Shown here: positions 24,412 through 31,696 of the stretch, one piece after another
Layout of the letters: the number at the start of each line of letters is the position of its first letter
Position numbering within the stretch: the first letter of the stretch is position 1
From: Verrucomicrobiota bacterium
GTDB lineage: Bacteria; Verrucomicrobiota; Verrucomicrobiia; Verrucomicrobiales; Verrucomicrobiaceae
NCBI GenBank assembly: GCA_963204975.1
Contig: CAUJJC010000368.1
Coordinates: 1-64,000, forward strand
Direction of reading: 5' to 3'
DNA length: 64,000 bases
Notes under the pieces: model-generated
What the model was told of the DNA's origin: nothing
Seen by the model: only the letters and a program-made list of their open reading frames with translations
Databases searched by the model: none
Made by a program: the position numbers and the translations under genes

Positions 24412-25617
24412 ATGCCGCCAGTGATCCACGCCCCTGCACCCGAGCGCCACAAGCTCTCCACGATGTTTTTCATCGTGGGCATGGCGCTAGGCCTCTGGAA
24501 CATCAACCTCAGCAGCGTGCTGGCTGCTCATGGGTATGCGGCGGCGATCATCGACAACGTGTGGTGCACGAGCGCCATCGCGGCCATCATTTCCCCTCTG
24601 ATCGTGGGGGCGCTGGCCGACCAAAGCTACTCAAGTGAACGTGTTTTGCGGTGGCTTGGACTGGGCGCGGCCATCTTTGTTTGCCTGCTGTTTTACGGCA
24701 TCCACGAGCGCTGGCACGGCGGCGTGATCATATTGCTCGCGCAAGTCCATGCCCTGTGGTGCGCGCCGTCGTTCGGTCTGGCGACAAGCTTGGTAATCAG
24801 CCGGCTGGCGGACGCGAAGTCGCAGTTCGGACCCATCCGCGTCTGGGCCACGCTGGGCTGGATGCTGGCCGGGCCGGTGGTCAGCTATGTGCTCCACTCG
24901 GATGATGGCGTGACCGCAGGTTTCACGGCGGCTGGCGTCTGGCTCATTGCCATCGGTTTCACCTTCACACTCAAAGCCATGCCGCCGCCTGAGCGGAAGG
25001 AGAAGCGCACATGGAGTGATTTTCTCGGACTGGAAGCGTGGTCCCTCCTCCGTCAGCGAGATCATCGCGTGGTCTTCATTGGTGCCGCCTTGTTCAATAT
25101 CCCGCTCGCCGCCTTTTATCCGCACACGGCGCTGCATCTCAAGGAACTCGGCGTCCAGCACACAACCGCGCTGATGAGCCTCGCCCAGATCATGGAGGCG
25201 ATCGGTTTGCTCGCGCTGTCGTGGTTGCTCACGCGAGTGCGTTTGAAATGGCTTTTCCTCGGCGGGATCGCGGCCGGCGTGCTGCGCTACGGCTTGTATG
25301 CGCATGGCACCGTGGTCTCGCTTTGCCTCGGCATCGCCCTGCACGGCGTTTGCTTCACGCTGTTTTACATGACGGCGCAGATCTACCTGGAGCATCGCAT
25401 TCCTGCCGCGATGCGCAGCCGAGCCCAGGCGCTGCTCTCGCTGATGATGTCCGGCATAGGCAATCTCATCGGCTACCAAGGCTGCGGCTGGTGGCGGCAC
25501 GCGTGCATGGCGAACGGGCACATGGACTGGCAGACTTACTGGACCGGACTCGCCGCTCTCATCGCCGTGATTTGGATGTGGTTCGCTCTCAGCTACAAAG
25601 GCAGGCACAACGTATGA
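24412..25617 (+). CDS. MFS transporter, nucleoside:H+ symporter-like
   Basis: A 401-residue membrane protein with about 12 hydrophobic segments. The N-terminal half has 'FFIVGMALGLWNINLSSVL' and 'PLIVGALADQSYSSERVLRWLG', the latter the MFS loop 2-3 motif. A central loop ('PPPERKEKRTWSDFLGLEAW') is followed by six further helices. The NupG/XapB-type (nucleoside:H+ symporter) branch is suggested by the loop pattern. Its stop overlaps the start of the downstream sugar kinase-MurQ fusion (ATGA, 25614-25617). A substrate such as MurNAc, GlcNAc or a muropeptide sugar is therefore more likely than a nucleoside; this is inference from the neighbour. Confidence 0.85.
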   Translation: MPPVIHAPAPERHKLSTMFFIVGMALGLWNINLSSVLAAHGYAAAIIDNVWCTSAIAAIISPLIVGALADQSYSSERVLRWLGLGAAIFVCLLFYGIHERWHGGVIILLAQVHALWCAPSFGLATSLVISRLADAKSQFGPIRVWATLGWMLAGPVVSYVLHSDDGVTAGFTAAGVWLIAIGFTFTLKAMPPPERKEKRTWSDFLGLEAWSLLRQRDHRVVFIGAALFNIPLAAFYPHTALHLKELGVQHTTALMSLAQIMEAIGLLALSWLLTRVRLKWLFLGGIAAGVLRYGLYAHGTVVSLCLGIALHGVCFTLFYMTAQIYLEHRIPAAMRSRAQALLSLMMSGIGNLIGYQGCGWWRHACMANGHMDWQTYWTGLAALIAVIWMWFALSYKGRHNV

Positions 25618-27440
25618 AGTCAGTTCTCAGTTCGCACTACCTCGGTATCGAAGGCGGCGGCACGCGCTCCACGCTGGTGCTTGCCGATGCTGATGGCCAA
25701 GCCATCGCCGAACTCCAGGGCGGTCCAGCTAATCTCAAGCTCCTCTCGGATCGTCAGCTGCTGTGGTTGCTGAAGTCCTTCGCCGCCCGGCTGCCGAGGG
25801 TGCCGATCAACGCCATCGCCATCGGGCTGGCGGGTGCGCGCAGCGATGCCGACAAGGACCGCATTCGTCGCGCCGCCGCTCGCGTTTGGCCGCGCGTGCC
25901 TTGTTATGCGACAAACGATCTCGAAACCGCGCTTGCCGCTGCGCCCGAGGAGAAGGAGGTAACCGCGCGCGTGCTCATTCTCAGCGGCACCGGCAGTTGC
26001 TGCTTCGGGCATTCGAGCGATGGTCGCACGGCCAAGGTGGGCGGACGCGGTCACGTCATTGGTGATCGCGGCAGTGCCTGTGACATCGGGCAGCGAGCGC
26101 TGAAGGCGGTGATGGCCGACTACGATCATCGCGGGCGCTGGCCCCGACTGGGCGAGCACATCCTGCAAACGCTCCTGCTCAACGATCCCGAGGACCTGAT
26201 TCCCTGGTCGATGGAGGCGGACAAGACGCAGATCGCAGCGCTAGCGCTGTCCGTCTTCACGATGGCGAAGCAACGCGATGCCTTGTCTCGCGAGCTGCTC
26301 GATCACGCTGCCCAGGCGCTCGCCGACGACGGTGACGCATGTGCGTCCCGGCTGAGCAAACGCAGTGCTCGTGTGCAGTTCGTGTTCAACGGCGGCGTGC
26401 TGCTCAAGAACCCTGCCTTCGCCAACGATGTGGTGAAGCGTCTCAAGCTGCGCTGGCCTCAAGCCATCATCACCAAGGTGGAGGGCAGCAGCTCGTGGGG
26501 TGCCGTCGCGCTGGCCCGTCAGCATGTCCCGACCACGCGGGCCAAGGCCCTGCCCAAGGCGCACGATGCTCTGCCAGCCGACCATCCGGCCTTTGATCGC
26601 GAGTTGCTAAAACAATCACCCACCGAGCAGCGCAATCCGCAGTCGATGAAGCTCGACACCATGCCGCTCAAGGCAGCCGTCGAACTCATGCTCAGCGAGG
26701 ACGCCAGCATTCCCGAGGCCCTGCGTGCCGAGCGTCCCGCGATCACCTGGGTGATCCAGCAAGTGATTGCCGCGTTCCAAAACGACGGTCGTCTGTTCTA
26801 TGTGGGTGCAGGCACCAGTGGGCGGCTCGGCGTGCTCGATGCCAGCGAATGCCCGCCTACTTTTCGTGCTCCGCGCGAGCAGGTGCAAGGCATCATCGCT
26901 GGCGGACAGCGCGCGCTGTGGAGCGCCGTGGAAGGTGCGGAAGACGATCCTGCCAGCGGAGCGGCGGCGATCCAGCATCGCGGCATTGGCAAGCGCGATG
27001 TCGTGATAGGCATCGCCGCCAGCGGACGCACGCCGTTTGTCTGGGGAGCGCTGGCCGAGGCATCGAAGCGCGGTGCCGTCACCGTGCTCGTGTGTTTCCA
27101 CCCTGGCTTCAAGAAGCTGCCACGGCGCAAAGGTTTGTTTTATCCGAACAAGATCATCGCACCCAACTTAGGTCCCGAGGTGCTCACGGGTTCCACCCGC
27201 CTGAAGAGCGGCACCGCTACCAAGCTGCTGCTCAATCTTTTCACCACGCTCGCCATGACGCACAGTGGCAAGGTGATCAGCAACCTCATGGTTGATCTCA
27301 ATCCGTCCAACGTGAAGCTACGTGTTCGTGCCGTGGGCATCGTGCAGCAACTGACAGGTTGCGATGCTGCTGCCGCGCGTGCCGCTCTCGAACAGACCGG
27401 CTGGGTGGTGAAGGACGCGTGGCGAAGGCTCAAGCCCTGA
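25614..27440 (+). CDS. murQ: Fusion of BadF/BadG-type amino-sugar kinase and N-acetylmuramic acid 6-phosphate etherase
   Basis: 608 residues. The start at 25614 overlaps the transporter stop and gives 'MKSVLSSHYLGIEGGGTRSTLVLAD', the phosphate-binding N-terminus of GlcNAc/MurNAc kinases. 'GTGSCCFG', 'GGRGHVIGDRGSACDIG' and 'FNGGVLLKN' complete that fold to about residue 330. From about 345 ('MKLDTMPLKAAVELM') the MurQ etherase follows: 'YVGAGTSGRLGVLDASECPPTF', 'VEGAEDD', 'IGIAASGRTPFVWGAL', 'GSTRLKSGTATKLLLN' and a C-terminal helix bundle. One polypeptide could thus phosphorylate MurNAc and split MurNAc-6P into GlcNAc-6P and lactate, in peptidoglycan recycling. The kinase specificity is inferred from the fusion. 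Confidence 0.92.
   Translation: MKSVLSSHYLGIEGGGTRSTLVLADADGQAIAELQGGPANLKLLSDRQLLWLLKSFAARLPRVPINAIAIGLAGARSDADKDRIRRAAARVWPRVPCYATNDLETALAAAPEEKEVTARVLILSGTGSCCFGHSSDGRTAKVGGRGHVIGDRGSACDIGQRALKAVMADYDHRGRWPRLGEHILQTLLLNDPEDLIPWSMEADKTQIAALALSVFTMAKQRDALSRELLDHAAQALADDGDACASRLSKRSARVQFVFNGGVLLKNPAFANDVVKRLKLRWPQAIITKVEGSSSWGAVALARQHVPTTRAKALPKAHDALPADHPAFDRELLKQSPTEQRNPQSMKLDTMPLKAAVELMLSEDASIPEALRAERPAITWVIQQVIAAFQNDGRLFYVGAGTSGRLGVLDASECPPTFRAPREQVQGIIAGGQRALWSAVEGAEDDPASGAAAIQHRGIGKRDVVIGIAASGRTPFVWGALAEASKRGAVTVLVCFHPGFKKLPRRKGLFYPNKIIAPNLGPEVLTGSTRLKSGTATKLLLNLFTTLAMTHSGKVISNLMVDLNPSNVKLRVRAVGIVQQLTGCDAAAARAALEQTGWVVKDAWRRLKP
25621..25634 (+). repeat. Two-unit heptamer repeat directly after the murKQ start codon
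   Basis: CAGTTCT and CAGTTCG, the same units as at 31243-31256, begin 7 bases after the start of the ATG. They encode residues 3-7 of the kinase-etherase fusion. It is a short member of the dispersed heptamer family seen at three places in the window. Confidence 0.6.
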
Positions 27441-27447
27441 GTGTGTT

Positions 27448-27472
27448 AGCCGACGTTTTTCGTTCGGCTTTT
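27448..27472. terminator. Putative bidirectional terminator between convergent genes
   Basis: AGCCGACG (27448-27455) pairs with CGTTCGGCT (27461-27469) with one bulged T around a TTTTT loop, followed by a short T-run on the plus strand. It sits in the 44-base gap between the kinase-MurQ gene (ending 27440) and the convergent esterase gene (ending 27485). Confidence 0.6.
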
Positions 27473-27484
27473 CACCCTAGTTCA

Positions 27485-28453
27485 TCAATCGCGGGGTGCG
27501 TTGCGCCGCTGCGCGAAGATCCAGTCGTGCAGTTCCGCCTTGGAATACACCACGCCCGTGATGCCATGGCCTTCGCCAGTGAGTTCGGTGTATTTGCCGA
27601 TCTTGCCACCTGCCGATTCGATGGCCTTCATCACATTGCGAGTGCGCTCCACGGGCACCATCTCATCTTTGTCACCGTGGAAAGCCCAGAGCGGCACCTC
27701 CTTGAGCACCTCCGCGTTTTTGGGATCACTGCCACCGCAGAGAGGAACGACGGCGGCAAAGACCTTGGGATACTTCGTGGCGAGGCTGAAGGAGCCAAAA
27801 CCGCCCATGCTGGAGCCGGTGAGGTAGAGGCGGTTGGTGTCGATGGGCAGCTTGTCGGTGAGGTCGGCGATGAGCGCCATGAGGTTGTCGGCCACCTGCT
27901 TGTTCCAGCCGATGTCGGCATCAGGACACTGCGGCGCGATCATGAAGCAGGGGTTCTTCGCCTGGTTCTCCGACTTGGTGAAAACTCCGGTAGCACCGCC
28001 CATCTGTGAGGTGTTGTCGCTGCCGCTCTGACCCGAGCCATGCAGCCAGATGACGAGCGGGTAGCGCTGCTTGTTGTCCCACTTCGGATTGCCATAGATC
28101 TGGTAGTTGAGGCCTTGCTTGGAAGTGGCCTGAACAAACGCTCCCGTGATCTTCTCGGTGTAAGGTCCCTTGGTGAGGCTCTCATCGAGCGCTCGCTCGT
28201 GCAGCAGTCCACCAACGAATGCCTGATCTTCCTTCGAGAAGGCACTGAGCGGCACCTTCATGATCTGGAGATCGGTGGCGCGCTTGATGCGGATTTCCTG
28301 AGCATCATATTCCAGCAACTCGGCATCGAGTGCCCGACCATCAGCCGACTTCCAGGTGCGGGTGATTTTTTCCGCTGCACCCTGGCGCGCTGGCAAGGCG
28401 GCCATGGTGGAACCCAGAACAAGGAGGCAAAGACTGGCGCAAAGGCATTTCAT
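27485..28453 (-). CDS. Secreted esterase/peptidase (PHB-depolymerase-like) with N-terminal SHD1 domain
   Basis: About 322 residues from 'MKCLCASLCLLVLGSTMAAL' (the preceding codon at 28456 is also ATG). After the signal peptide comes an SLA1-homology-1-like domain ('TRTWKSADGRALDAELLEYDAQEIRIKR'), frequent in planctomycete and verrucomicrobial exported proteins. The alpha/beta hydrolase follows: 'PLVIWLHGSGQSGSDN', nucleophile 'GSSMGGFG', acid in 'AFHGDKDEMVP' and His in 'GEGHGI'. The fold matches the phospholipase/carboxylesterase group with polyhydroxybutyrate-depolymerase-like members. The natural substrate is not evident. Confidence 0.86.
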   Translation of the reverse strand: MKCLCASLCLLVLGSTMAALPARQGAAEKITRTWKSADGRALDAELLEYDAQEIRIKRATDLQIMKVPLSAFSKEDQAFVGGLLHERALDESLTKGPYTEKITGAFVQATSKQGLNYQIYGNPKWDNKQRYPLVIWLHGSGQSGSDNTSQMGGATGVFTKSENQAKNPCFMIAPQCPDADIGWNKQVADNLMALIADLTDKLPIDTNRLYLTGSSMGGFGSFSLATKYPKVFAAVVPLCGGSDPKNAEVLKEVPLWAFHGDKDEMVPVERTRNVMKAIESAGGKIGKYTELTGEGHGITGVVYSKAELHDWIFAQRRNAPRD

Positions 28454-28567
28454 CATGGCAGTGTAGGCGAGCGTGGAGATTGGAGGCAAGACGTTCCAGC
28501 GCCCGGTCTCTTAGCAGGCGGCGGATTTCGGCTTTGATCGGAGCCAATTACAGCGTTCTGATCGGGC

Positions 28568-29011
28568 ATGTCCAAGCCCCAAGTCCCACCTGTCGATCCC
28601 GCTGAAGTCCCCGCGCTTGCGCTCGCGACGATCAAGGCCGCGAAGTTCCCCATGCTCGCCACGATGGACGGCGATCAGCCACGGTTGCGCCCCGTGTCAC
28701 CCGTGCGCACGGAGGGCTTCACCATTTACGTGGCCAACCTGCGTCGCTATGGCAAGACGGCTGAGATCGCCGCGAATCCGAAGGTGGAACTCTGCTACTG
28801 CGACGCCGACCATCACCAGGTGCGCATCACGGGCGTGGCCGAGGTGCTCACCGAACGTCCACTGCTGGAGGAAATCTGGGCAGGCAATCCTTTGCTCCGC
28901 GCCTACCTCGGCTCCCTCGACAATCCAGAGCTGATCATCTATCGCATCGTGCCAAATCGAGTGCGCTACATGCGCGAGTGGGCGCTGGAATACTTCGAAG
29001 TGCCGCTCTGA
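28568..29011 (+). CDS. Pyridoxamine 5'-phosphate oxidase family (flavin-binding split-barrel) protein
   Basis: A 147-residue protein with the small PNPOx-like barrel: 'FPMLATMDGDQPRLRPVSPVRTEGFTIYVANLRRYGKTAEIAANPKVELCYCD' and 'VRITGVAEVL'. It is much shorter than PdxH, so it belongs to the general stress/FMN-binding branch rather than vitamin B6 synthesis. It may bind FMN, F420 or haem; the sequence does not decide. It is divergent from the SHD1 esterase and convergent with a GDSL esterase 3 bases away. Confidence 0.88.
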   Translation: MSKPQVPPVDPAEVPALALATIKAAKFPMLATMDGDQPRLRPVSPVRTEGFTIYVANLRRYGKTAEIAANPKVELCYCDADHHQVRITGVAEVLTERPLLEEIWAGNPLLRAYLGSLDNPELIIYRIVPNRVRYMREWALEYFEVPL

Positions 29012-29014
29012 TTC

Positions 29015-29668
29015 TCAGCCCATCGCACGCAGGCTGGCGGCAATCGCTTTGCCGAGCTTCTCATGCTCAGGCGCATCGAAGTGGATGCCGTCCACCGGGC
29101 TCGGCGTGATGACGTCTTGAGCATTGAGAAATTCCACCCCGTGCTGCCGTGCGATGGCGGCGTAGTGCTTGGGGAATTGCAGCGACTTCGCGCGACCATT
29201 GGCCACGCGCGCGGCCAGGTCCGGCATGGTGGAGAAGTCGCCCACTGCCGCCGGGCAGACTAGCAGCACGCGCGGTGCCTTGCCATCCGGTCCTGCATCG
29301 CTCTCGCGAATGATGCGGACCAGCACGCCTGCGCCATTGGCAATGTCTTGCGGCGGCAGATTGAAGAAGGTCTTGAGATCATTGGTGCCGAGCATGAGCA
29401 CCACGATGTCGATCGGCTTGTGCGACTCGAGCACCACGGGCAGATGCGCACGCCCACTGCGCGAGGCCCAGGCCGTGGGATCGTCGTGCACGGTGGTGCG
29501 GCCGTTTTGCCCTTCTTCAATGATGCGAAAGCCAGCCCCCAGCTCATTCGCGAGCACACCGGTCCATCGAACCTCAGGTGCATAACGAATCGGGAACGGC
29601 GAGATCGAGGTCGCCGTGGGATCGTAACCCCAAGTGTTGGAATCGCCAAAGCAGAGAATGGTGCGCAT
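29015..29668 (-). CDS. SGNH/GDSL hydrolase (arylesterase-like)
   Basis: 217 residues from 'MRTILCFGDSNTWGYDP', which carries block I with the catalytic Ser (FGDSNTWG) and fixes the start at 29668. Block III is 'VLMLGTNDLK' and block V 'PVDGIHFDAPEHEKLG' supplies Asp and His. Close to the arylesterase/acetylxylan-esterase type (TesA/AxeA2-like). No signal peptide is seen, so it is probably cytoplasmic and acts on acetylated or aryl esters. It is on the minus strand 40 bases downstream of the HNH gene. Confidence 0.9.
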   Translation of the reverse strand: MRTILCFGDSNTWGYDPTATSISPFPIRYAPEVRWTGVLANELGAGFRIIEEGQNGRTTVHDDPTAWASRSGRAHLPVVLESHKPIDIVVLMLGTNDLKTFFNLPPQDIANGAGVLVRIIRESDAGPDGKAPRVLLVCPAAVGDFSTMPDLAARVANGRAKSLQFPKHYAAIARQHGVEFLNAQDVITPSPVDGIHFDAPEHEKLGKAIAASLRAMG

Positions 29669-29708
29669 GGGCGGGGAGCTAGCTTTCGTCATCACGATCT
29701 GCAAGCGC

Positions 29709-30110
29709 TCAGAGCGGCTTCGTCATGGCAAGTCTCTCTTCGATGCGTTCTTCCGTATTGAACCCAAGCAGCCTTGCTGTTCCAAATCCGACGTTGGTCA
29801 GAGACTGAATGCAAGCCTCCTGAAAAACGAAGTGATCAGTCCACCTGTCCAGACGAGGATGAAACAAGCGAGTGAGCTGCCCATGGTCATCAAGAGTGGC
29901 GATGTCACTGCCTTTGGATCGGTTACAAAAGGTGCAGGCGTAAGCGAGATTATCCGCCGTGGTTTGACCTCCATGCTTTTCGCTGAGGATGTGATCGACC
30001 TGACAGCCCATGAAGGTGTCGCTCTCGTGAATGAGGCAGTATTCACAACGACGCGAAGCACGGGCCGCAACCAAGCGGCGCAGTTCCTGACTGATGTAGC
30101 TGTCACTCAC
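29709..30110 (-). CDS. HNH endonuclease
   Basis: A 133-residue protein from a GTG start at 30110. It shows a complete HNH nuclease motif with zinc-knuckle cysteines: 'RCEYCLIHE', 'VDHILSEKHGGQTTADNLAYACTFCNRSKGSDI'. The His of 'DHI', the Asn of 'DNL' and the second CxxC are all present. Its start overlaps the upstream small gene by 8 bases, so the two are translationally coupled. HNH proteins of this size occur in restriction, repair and solitary contexts; no methyltransferase is nearby, so the role is open. Confidence 0.88.
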   Translation of the reverse strand: MSDSYISQELRRLVAARASRRCEYCLIHESDTFMGCQVDHILSEKHGGQTTADNLAYACTFCNRSKGSDIATLDDHGQLTRLFHPRLDRWTDHFVFQEACIQSLTNVGFGTARLLGFNTEERIEERLAMTKPL

Positions 30111-30339
30111 GACCGATCAGGGCTCGTGCTTGGGCCTTGGCCAGCCGCATCAGGTGCTCCAGCCGCATGTAGTCGTCCAGCTCCCGTTGTTCTTCAGGGA
30201 GCAGCCCATCGGTTTTCTCTTTCCGAATCAGCATCTCTACACGGTCGCGCACTTCCACCGAAGGTTGAAAGCTGGCGACTTGCTGGCTGGTGACTCCAGA
30301 TGCGATGAAACGAATGATCTCGTCGTGGGCCTTGGTCAT
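30103..30339 (-). CDS. Small helical protein paired with the HNH endonuclease
   Basis: 78 residues from the ATG at 30339; a TTG at 30369 would add ten residues. It is highly charged and helical ('RDRVEMLIRKEKTDGLLPEEQRELDDYMRLEHLMRLAKAQARALI'), without recognised catalytic residues. The 8-base overlap with the HNH gene and the head of the pair lying just beyond the LysR stop suggest a two-gene unit. Such small charged proteins often precede HNH nucleases and could act as partner or inhibitor; this is inference. Confidence 0.7.
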   Translation of the reverse strand: MTKAHDEIIRFIASGVTSQQVASFQPSVEVRDRVEMLIRKEKTDGLLPEEQRELDDYMRLEHLMRLAKAQARALIGRE

Positions 30340-30365
30340 GGCTTCAATCTGCGGTGCTTGCGTCC

Positions 30366-31238
30366 TCAATGCAAGCCCGCCGAAACACTGCGGGCCTCTT
30401 CCATGAGCGCCTCAAGGATCGGCGTGGCCTTTCCCACCCAGAGGGCGGTGTAAGGCACGACGGGGAAGTCCGCGAGCGGGACAAGGCGGGTGCCTTTAGG
30501 CAACGGGCGATCCTTTTGCACCGGCACCAAACCGATGCCGAACCCCTCGGCGGCGTAACGATGCACGAGGTCGAGGGAGTTGAGTTCCAGCGTGGGGAAC
30601 CAGTCGATCTTCCGCCGCTGCAGCTCCTGCTGGAAGTGCAGATAAAACGGATCGTAGGTGGGCACCGTGATGAGCGGCACTTCGATGCGATCCATGCGCC
30701 AGAGCTGCTCTGCGTTCTTTAAGCCACTGCGTTCAGTGACCAGGAGCGCCATGGGCAGACGGACGATTTCTTCGTGGCGAATGCCAGCCTGGGGCTTCGA
30801 ATGAATGGCGGTGAAAGCGATGTCGATCTGTTGATCGAGCAATTGCCTCTCCAGTTCATCCTGTCGGCCACTCGCGAGCGTGAACTCGAGCGATGGGTAA
30901 CGCTTCTTCATGCCTCGCAGCAAGGGCGGCAAATAATGCTGCTGAATCGCCTCGGGTGCCCCGATGCGCACGAGCACTTCACGTCCCCCACGAAGCTTGT
31001 CCGCGATCTGTGGCAGGCCTTTGAAGAAGGGCTCGATGAAGGTGTAAAGATCCTTCCCCGCCTGGGTCAGCTCGAAGGGCCGACGATGAAACAAGGTGGT
31101 GCCCACACTGTCTTCCAACTGAATGATCTGCGCGCTGATCGCCGGCTGCTGAATGCCATACGGAATGTGCCGCGCTGCCGCGCTCACCCCCTGATGCTTG
31201 GCGACGTAGTAGAAGAGTTCGAGGTGGTGGACGTTCAT
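30366..31238 (-). CDS. LysR-family transcriptional regulator
   Basis: A 290-residue regulator. The N-terminal winged helix-turn-helix is 'HHLELFYYVAKHQGVSAAARHIPYGIQQPAISAQIIQLEDSVGTTLFHRRPFELTQAG'. A periplasmic-binding-protein-like effector domain follows from about 90 ('VRIGAPEAIQQHYLP', 'DIAFTAIHSKP'), with 'HRYAAEGFGIGLVPV' near the end. The HTH has a slightly longer turn than usual ('HIPYGIQQPAIS'). The target is not evident. Its start codon lies 4 bases from a five-unit heptamer repeat that occupies its 5' leader. Confidence 0.92.
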   Translation of the reverse strand: MNVHHLELFYYVAKHQGVSAAARHIPYGIQQPAISAQIIQLEDSVGTTLFHRRPFELTQAGKDLYTFIEPFFKGLPQIADKLRGGREVLVRIGAPEAIQQHYLPPLLRGMKKRYPSLEFTLASGRQDELERQLLDQQIDIAFTAIHSKPQAGIRHEEIVRLPMALLVTERSGLKNAEQLWRMDRIEVPLITVPTYDPFYLHFQQELQRRKIDWFPTLELNSLDLVHRYAAEGFGIGLVPVQKDRPLPKGTRLVPLADFPVVPYTALWVGKATPILEALMEEARSVSAGLH

Positions 31239-31242
31239 GGTG

Positions 31243-31277
31243 CAGTTCTCAGTTCGCGGTTCACAGTGCTCAGTTGG
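31243..31277. repeat. Five-unit heptanucleotide repeat in the leader of the LysR gene
   Basis: Consecutive units on the plus strand: CAGTTCT, CAGTTCG, CGGTTCA, CAGTGCT, CAGTTGG. It directly precedes the minus-strand start codon at 31238, where the ribosome-binding region and spacer should lie. A change in unit number would alter promoter-to-start or leader spacing. It shares its core with the repeats at 21533 and 25621. Confidence 0.75.
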
Positions 31278-31332
31278 GGAACGATGCAGCGAGTAGCGTG
31301 ATCGAGATATTGAATTTTTGGCCTGCGGGAAC

Positions 31333-31632
31333 TCAAGACGCGCCTTTCACGTTCGTGCGCAACTGCACCCACGTCGCGCCCCAGCCGCCGTAGTTCGCGG
31401 CGGCTGGCCACGTCCAGGACTGGACCATAGGCAGCGAAGGCAGCAAGCGATGCACGCCTTCGCGCAAGGCCCCCGTGCCTTTGCCATGCACGACTCTGAC
31501 ATTGAAGATGCCATGCGCCAGGCACTCAGCGAAGTAGGTGGGCAAGAGATCGCCGATCTCGGCTGGACGGAAGGTGTGGAGGTCCAGCTCATCGGTGATG
31601 GGCAGGGGGACGGGCTCCAGGTCGTCAGTCAT
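31333..31632 (-). CDS. Smr-domain protein
   Basis: 99 residues from the ATG at 31632; ATGs at 31659 and 31698 are possible but crowd the divergent gene. The sequence is a bare Smr domain: 'ELDLHTFRPAEIGDLLPTYFAECLAHGIFNVRVVHGKGTGALREGVHRLL', with the LDxH-type and 'HGKGTGxLR' motifs. Smr domains of MutS2 and stand-alone proteins are nucleases or ribosome-associated factors. Being under 100 residues, it is among the shortest forms. It is divergent from the glycoside hydrolase gene. Confidence 0.88.
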   Translation of the reverse strand: MTDDLEPVPLPITDELDLHTFRPAEIGDLLPTYFAECLAHGIFNVRVVHGKGTGALREGVHRLLPSLPMVQSWTWPAAANYGGWGATWVQLRTNVKGAS

Positions 31633-31696
31633 CGCAGAATGTGGCGCGGAGGAAAGCATGGTGGCAAGTGCATTGACGAACGTAATGTCCGGCACC

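Noticed and set aside
25038-27440. 800-codon version of the kinase-MurQ gene starting at 25038
   Set aside because: The first 192 codons overlap the transporter out of frame and look like shadow sequence; the ATG at 25614 overlapping the transporter stop fits the kinase N-terminus.
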